Assembly (NCBI GenBank): GCA_025399215.1 | Contig: MU621122.1 | Span: 1-64,000, forward strand | DNA length: 64,000 nt | Direction: 5' to 3' | DNA from: Globomyces pollinis-pini | Lineage: Eukaryota > Chytridiomycota > Chytridiomycetes > Rhizophydiales > Globomycetaceae | In this document: piece after piece, positions 59,988 through 64,000 of the stretch | Numbering within the stretch: position 1 is the first letter of the stretch | Layout of the letters: each line of letters opens with the position of its first letter | Program-made: the position numbers and the translations under genes | Notes under the pieces: generated by a model | What the model saw: the letters and a program-made list of their open reading frames with translations, nothing else | What the model was told of the DNA's origin: nothing | Database searches by the model: none

Positions 59988-61339
59988 ATGTCTTCTCAAC
60001 CTTTCTATAACCTATATCCTAACCATTCCTACTCATATACTTATCTTGTCCTGAAAAGATGGGTAATTCTGTTACCTAGAATTGTACTCGCAATCTTGTC
60101 CCATTTGATATTTGGTCCAAAGATTCAAGATTGGGATTTACTTTACCAGATCACTGTTATATCTGTATTTTATAATCAACTTAAAATGTTATTAGGCTAT
60201 TTGTTGGGATCAATTTGGCGGTTCCAATATTCAACAAAAACAACAGGCTGCACATATTGCATTACTTCCTACTCCATCCAAGTGCAAAATTGTCAAGTCT
60301 AAGTTTAAAAGAGATCAAAAAGTCATTGATTATCTGTCTCAATTACCATCTGATCATGCCCCTCATGCAAAAAACGCGGATGAAAGAGTTTATGGAGAAT
60401 GGATTCAATCTGATACATTGACAGTTGCTGATGAAGATCACGTTATCTACTATCTTCATGGAGGTGGATACTATACCGGCAGCATTGAAGTCTATAAAAC
60501 TCTTCTGTATCACTTATCCAAAACTAGTAACTCAAAAGTATTCGGTATTATTACCCATTTCCTCATCCATTTAGCCATTCAATATCGTCTCGCTCCTCAA
60601 AATCCATACCCATGTGGTTTAATTGATGCAGTATCCGGATATCTGTATCTATTGGAACAAGGCTACTCTCCAAATAACATCGTCATTTCTGGGGATTCAG
60701 CAGTAAGACGCGAATTTCATACTGATATCAAATTAGGGCGGCGGGTTAGCAATATCTCTCTGTTTGGTATTACGAGACATGAAGCTAGTCCAGCCTGCTG
60801 CATTGTATCTCATATGTCCATGGGTTATTCACTTATGATTTAATATTTAGGTCGACTTAACCAGCTCATTTCCCAGCTTTCAAACAAATGCACCTTATGA
60901 TATCATAAAACCACATCCAAAAGATCAAAGAATACCAAATCGGTTACAATACTATACAAAAGATGAATGCTTGAAAGAGAGTTATGTTAGCCCTATTTGG
61001 TCAAAAGATCTTACAAACTTGATTCCAATGTTTATTCAAACAGGTACAGTTGAGAGATTACATGATGAAATCATTGAGTTTTCAAAGAAGGTTGCAAAAT
61101 TCAATAATAGCATCACTTTAGAGACTTATCAAGTAAGTATCATAATGTTGACGATTTATTAGAGTCATGTTCATGATTTTTTGTTGATGGCGGAATTAAA
61201 TGATGGTGCTTATCAAGCTTGTATACGAGCTGGTGAATTCATAAAGCGTGCAACTTTAAGATCTAATCCAATTGGAAAGGATTCTATTCGAGTTTCACTA
61301 AGCTTTACTGGCAACGAAATAAAATCTGAACGAATGTAG
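59988..61339 (+). CDS. HSL-family alpha/beta-hydrolase (esterase/lipase), copy 1
   Basis: Carboxylesterase of the hormone-sensitive-lipase (HGGG) family. Exons 59988-60164, 60196-60544, 60575-60702, 60737-60823, 60851-61132 and 61163-61339 (introns 27-34 nt) give 399 residues. An N-terminal hydrophobic region (about 24-45) suggests a membrane anchor. Motifs are the oxyanion hole HGGGYYTG, YRLAPQ, the nucleophile GDSAGG, which is split by an intron after GDSA, and the C-terminal HVHDFL with the catalytic His. Without splicing the gene looks like three frameshifted pieces. It is convergent with a second HSL-type gene, only 89 bp between their stops. Confidence 0.85.
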
Positions 61340-61428
61340 TTTTACAATAAATTCATTTCAATTATCAGTGACGGATAAGATTTTAAAAAGGATACATCTT
61401 GATTTATTCATTTTTACTTTGTAACATT

Positions 61429-62788
61429 TCACACATTGGAGGATTGAAATATAAACTTAGCCGTCTCATATAGAGCCCGATTAGCTTTAGCGTTACCGCA
61501 ACCTGGCAGAAAATGAAGTACCAAAGGAAAAACATGTGGCATATCAACTCCCAGAATAATCTTCATTAAGTCAGATTGTTAAGAATAATTACCTTTAGTT
61601 TTGACCGCACATCTTTTTCTCGTCTAATTGATTTGACCCAGTCATCAATTTCTGGAGCAAATATTTCAGTGCTGCCATAGATTAAAAGAATGCCATCGAC
61701 AGGCATGATAAATGGTGAAAGATCGAAAAACGGTGATATTTTAGGGTCCCTAGGATTCACTCCGTGAGGTGTAGCATTGTCTCTCCAAGTTTCCAGCATT
61801 GAAAACGGCAATAAATCTGATGATGTAGCCAGAGATGATAAAATATGAGGTGGTGTATGAGACAGACTGACATCAAGCCAAGGAGATACTAGAACCATAC
61901 TTTTAGGAAGAATCAACAATGGATTTGCTGTTTGATCACGAATCAATTGTTTATGAAGTAATATTTGTAAATTTGCTCCTGCAGAGTCACCTCCAAGGAC
62001 AATGTTTCGTACTCCAACATGGTCTACTAGCCATCTATATGCAGATAATATTGATTCGACTTGGACGGGATGTTTTTGCTCTTTGATAAATAATGCCGCA
62101 ATTACCTGGTGCTAATGGATAATCAGCGCAAAAAAATAATAATTGTGCATGATTCTTTGCCAATCTATTATAATGCTGCATGATTTTATTGTATGCAGTA
62201 CAATTTTGAATCGAAGTACCAGATCCAAAACCTCCACCTTATACAAATTAAAGTCATTTGAATTTACCGTGAACCCAAAAGCAAACTGTTCTTTCATCCC
62301 AGTCCTGTTAAAAGATCAACTCAAGTTTATGATTTACCACTGAATGAACGTTTGGTAAGATATCTCCTTTGGAGACAATCCAAGTTCCAGCAACAACTTG
62401 ACCATCAGCTAATCGCCGAACTGTTTCCAAATGCGATCCAGTAAAAAATATCCTATGATAAATTATGAGGGTGAGCAAACCTAATTCTCTCGACCAAATC
62501 GTATAATTGAGAGAGATTTCGAACTCGTTTCCAATCTTTATTTGCCAATATGAAATGAAACAATTCCGAGTAATACACCATACAAACATCCCAAGAGGCA
62601 GGATGATTTGGTTTAATAAATACTTTTTTGATGATGGTTTTGGGTATTGCAACAAAAACTAAACATTAATTGCACACTAAATATAATCAGAGAAGATTCC
62701 ATTACCTTATACCAGAGTAGAAACTAGCAGCTATTAATCCTCTTGGAAATCCTATGAATTGATACCATTCAACAAAACGATCCAACAT
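61429..62788 (-). CDS. HSL-family alpha/beta-hydrolase (esterase/lipase), copy 2
   Basis: Second HSL-type esterase, convergent with the first. Exons 62788-62713, 62658-62481, 62452-62338, 62304-62268, 62237-62106, 62080-61593 and 61560-61429 (introns 25-54 nt) give 385 residues. The oxyanion motif HGGGFGSG is created by splicing. YPLAPEQKHP, GGDSAGAN and PWLDVSLS follow, and the final exon carries the His region MPHVF. The start is the ATG at 62788 (MLDRFVEWYQ), chosen because the frame then runs on without a stop; the first donor (62712) is less certain than the rest. The paralogue on the other strand is clearly diverged, so the duplication is old. Confidence 0.8.
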
Positions 62789-62866
62789 TGGATGGGAAAA
62801 AGAGATGAAAATAATCCTATTACATCTGACCTAATAACAGAGGCAAAATCCATTTAACCTCTTGGA
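62789..62866. promoter_or_regulatory. Divergent upstream region of esterase copy 2 and the terminal gene
   Basis: Only 78 bp separate the two divergent ATG codons; promoters must be very compact or overlap the coding parts. Confidence 0.35.
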
Positions 62867-64000
62867 ATGTATCGAATTCAAAGAGATAAACAAAGAAGAG
62901 ATCGACGTGATAGGTTGATTGTATCCTTCACCATTGTATTATAATCCTAACATTACCAAAACGAGGATGATATCTCAAGCGAAGAACTCAAAGTCTTCAA
63001 AAACTACTGGCAATCCAGTCAGTGAAAAATCACAGTTACCACTTATTAATAATCTTCCCAACACACCAGATAGTAACAGTATTTCACCACGACGACTTCC
63101 AAATGTAAATGAAAAGTCAAGAAAACAATCACTTGGAGTTGATAACGATACCTCTCATAATCAACCAAAGACAAGGCGACAATCAAATGTCATCTCATTC
63201 AGCGAATTTAAAAAACAGAAGGAAAAGGAACTGAATTTTAACAAATTGAAATTAAATGAATTGGTAGTTGATAACCTGGAAGATGATAATATCGTCAAGC
63301 TCAAGCTTCCTATCCCTATCAGTCATGAAAATTCTGTAAGAAGTATAACACAAGATGTTAACTCAATTGTTGAAAAACCAGATTTATCCCCGATTGATCA
63401 AAAACCAGATTACATATCTGCAAATCGAAGAGCTTCGGAAGTGAAGTCTAACCGACCTATAACCACCAAACCAATCTCTGATAAATCATCCAAACTAAAT
63501 TCTAAAGGAGGTCTGTCCAATATCACTACCAAACCAATTCCGTCATTGATACCTCCAGAAGATTTTCAACCTAGTTTAGCAAAAAAACGATCCATAAAAG
63601 ATAATTGGAATGCTAAAAAAAGGGATGATGTACCGTCAAATTCAGAAAATTCACCAGACAAATCTGTCCAAGCTGATCAAAGTACTCTTACTCCAAATTA
63701 ACTTAAGGTGCACCACTTGTAAAGCGGCACAGCAGCTCTTACCTCAGAAGTTTATCACAGCACTTTGAAAGTACTAGCAAATTAGTATGTACAAATTATA
63801 TTAATCTTTTAGGCGGTCTCAAATGACTTTTCCGATGTACAACGTACGGTAAATTTCTTCTAAACAAAAGCGTCTCTATTTGAGAAAGCCTCTTCTAGAA
63901 AAAATTCATTTGCAGGAAAATTTAAATCTAGTCTGGTATTGCGTTTTAATTAACATTTGATTAGGATAACTCATTGGAGTTAATGGAGGTATTAGAGAAA
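62867..64000 (+). CDS. Hypothetical disordered protein (3' partial)
   Basis: Gene running off the right edge. A first exon 62867-62913 (MYRIQRDKQRRDRRDR) joins across a 52-nt intron to 62966-63681, then 63708-63784, 63813-63848, 63916-63930 and 63965 onward. The stop at 63701 falls inside a 26-nt intron (63682-63707), and the frame stays open afterwards. The protein is low-complexity, rich in Ser, Asn, Lys and Pro, with short basic patches (KTRRQSNVISFSEFKKQKEK) and TTKPI-type repeats; it has no membrane segment. No family recognised. The last two tiny exons are tentative. Confidence 0.5.

Noticed and set aside
59988..61339. Esterase copy 1 as a frameshifted pseudogene
   Set aside because: Five mini-introns explain every frame change and recreate HGGG, GDSAGG and the His region in one 399-residue frame.

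Overview
The window is nuclear DNA of an AT-rich, intron-dense eukaryote, most probably an early-diverging, flagellated (zoosporic) fungus. The fungal side rests on a fungalysin (M36) metalloprotease, a Ysc84-like SH3 protein, a Ca3427-type periplasmic-binding-fold protein, fungal-type TFIIF-alpha and COX4, and an ARID2/RSC9 subunit. The flagellated side rests on two axonemal genes, a short ODAD4/TTC25 homologue and CYB5D1. A short CCCTAA array fits TTAGGG-type telomeres. I cannot name the species; chytrids, rozellids and aphelids are all possible.

The dominant architectural feature is very small introns. I rebuilt about 115 introns from reading frame, splice sites and protein continuity. Nearly all are 23-37 nt, with GTAAN/GTATN donors, TACTAAT or CTAAY-like branch sites and a YAG acceptor. 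Single-frame reading therefore breaks almost every gene into short ORFs that look like frameshifts or nonsense mutations, yet most genes are intact once spliced.

Layout. 1-8 kb: a 5'-truncated fungalysin, ribosomal protein eS7 and two tandem ABCG half-transporters that share a converted segment. 8.6-15.1 kb: a small secreted Cys peptide, ODAD4-like, TMEM242-like and a tandem pair of large-ectodomain 7TM proteins. 15.2-22.4 kb: ARID2/RSC9, a BCS1-like AAA ATPase, a type I membrane protein and an Hv1 proton channel. 23-31 kb: eIF5B, an LRR protein built of 72-nt exons, a hypothetical protein and Ysc84/SH3. 31-42 kb: Ca3427-like protein, TFIIF-alpha, a small basic protein, ABHD12-like hydrolase, muskelin, a p24/TMED cargo receptor, COX4 and a TMEM223-like protein. 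42.2-50 kb: a gene-poor stretch with decayed DDE transposases of two kinds. 50-64 kb: a peroxisomal acyl-CoA synthetase ending in SKL, three Kazal-type secreted proteins, a tandem pair of compact 7TM proteins, CYB5D1, TSR1, two convergent HSL-type esterases and a 3'-truncated hypothetical gene.

No operons exist here. Physical grouping is by tandem duplication (ABCG, two unrelated 7TM families, Kazal, esterase) and by tight divergent promoters. A secretory and surface theme recurs (protease, Kazal inhibitors, Cys peptide, 7TM receptors, transporters), which would suit an osmotroph or parasite, but that is inference. The most interesting candidates are the two lineage-specific 7TM families, the exon-per-repeat LRR gene and the Hv1 with a substituted third gating arginine.
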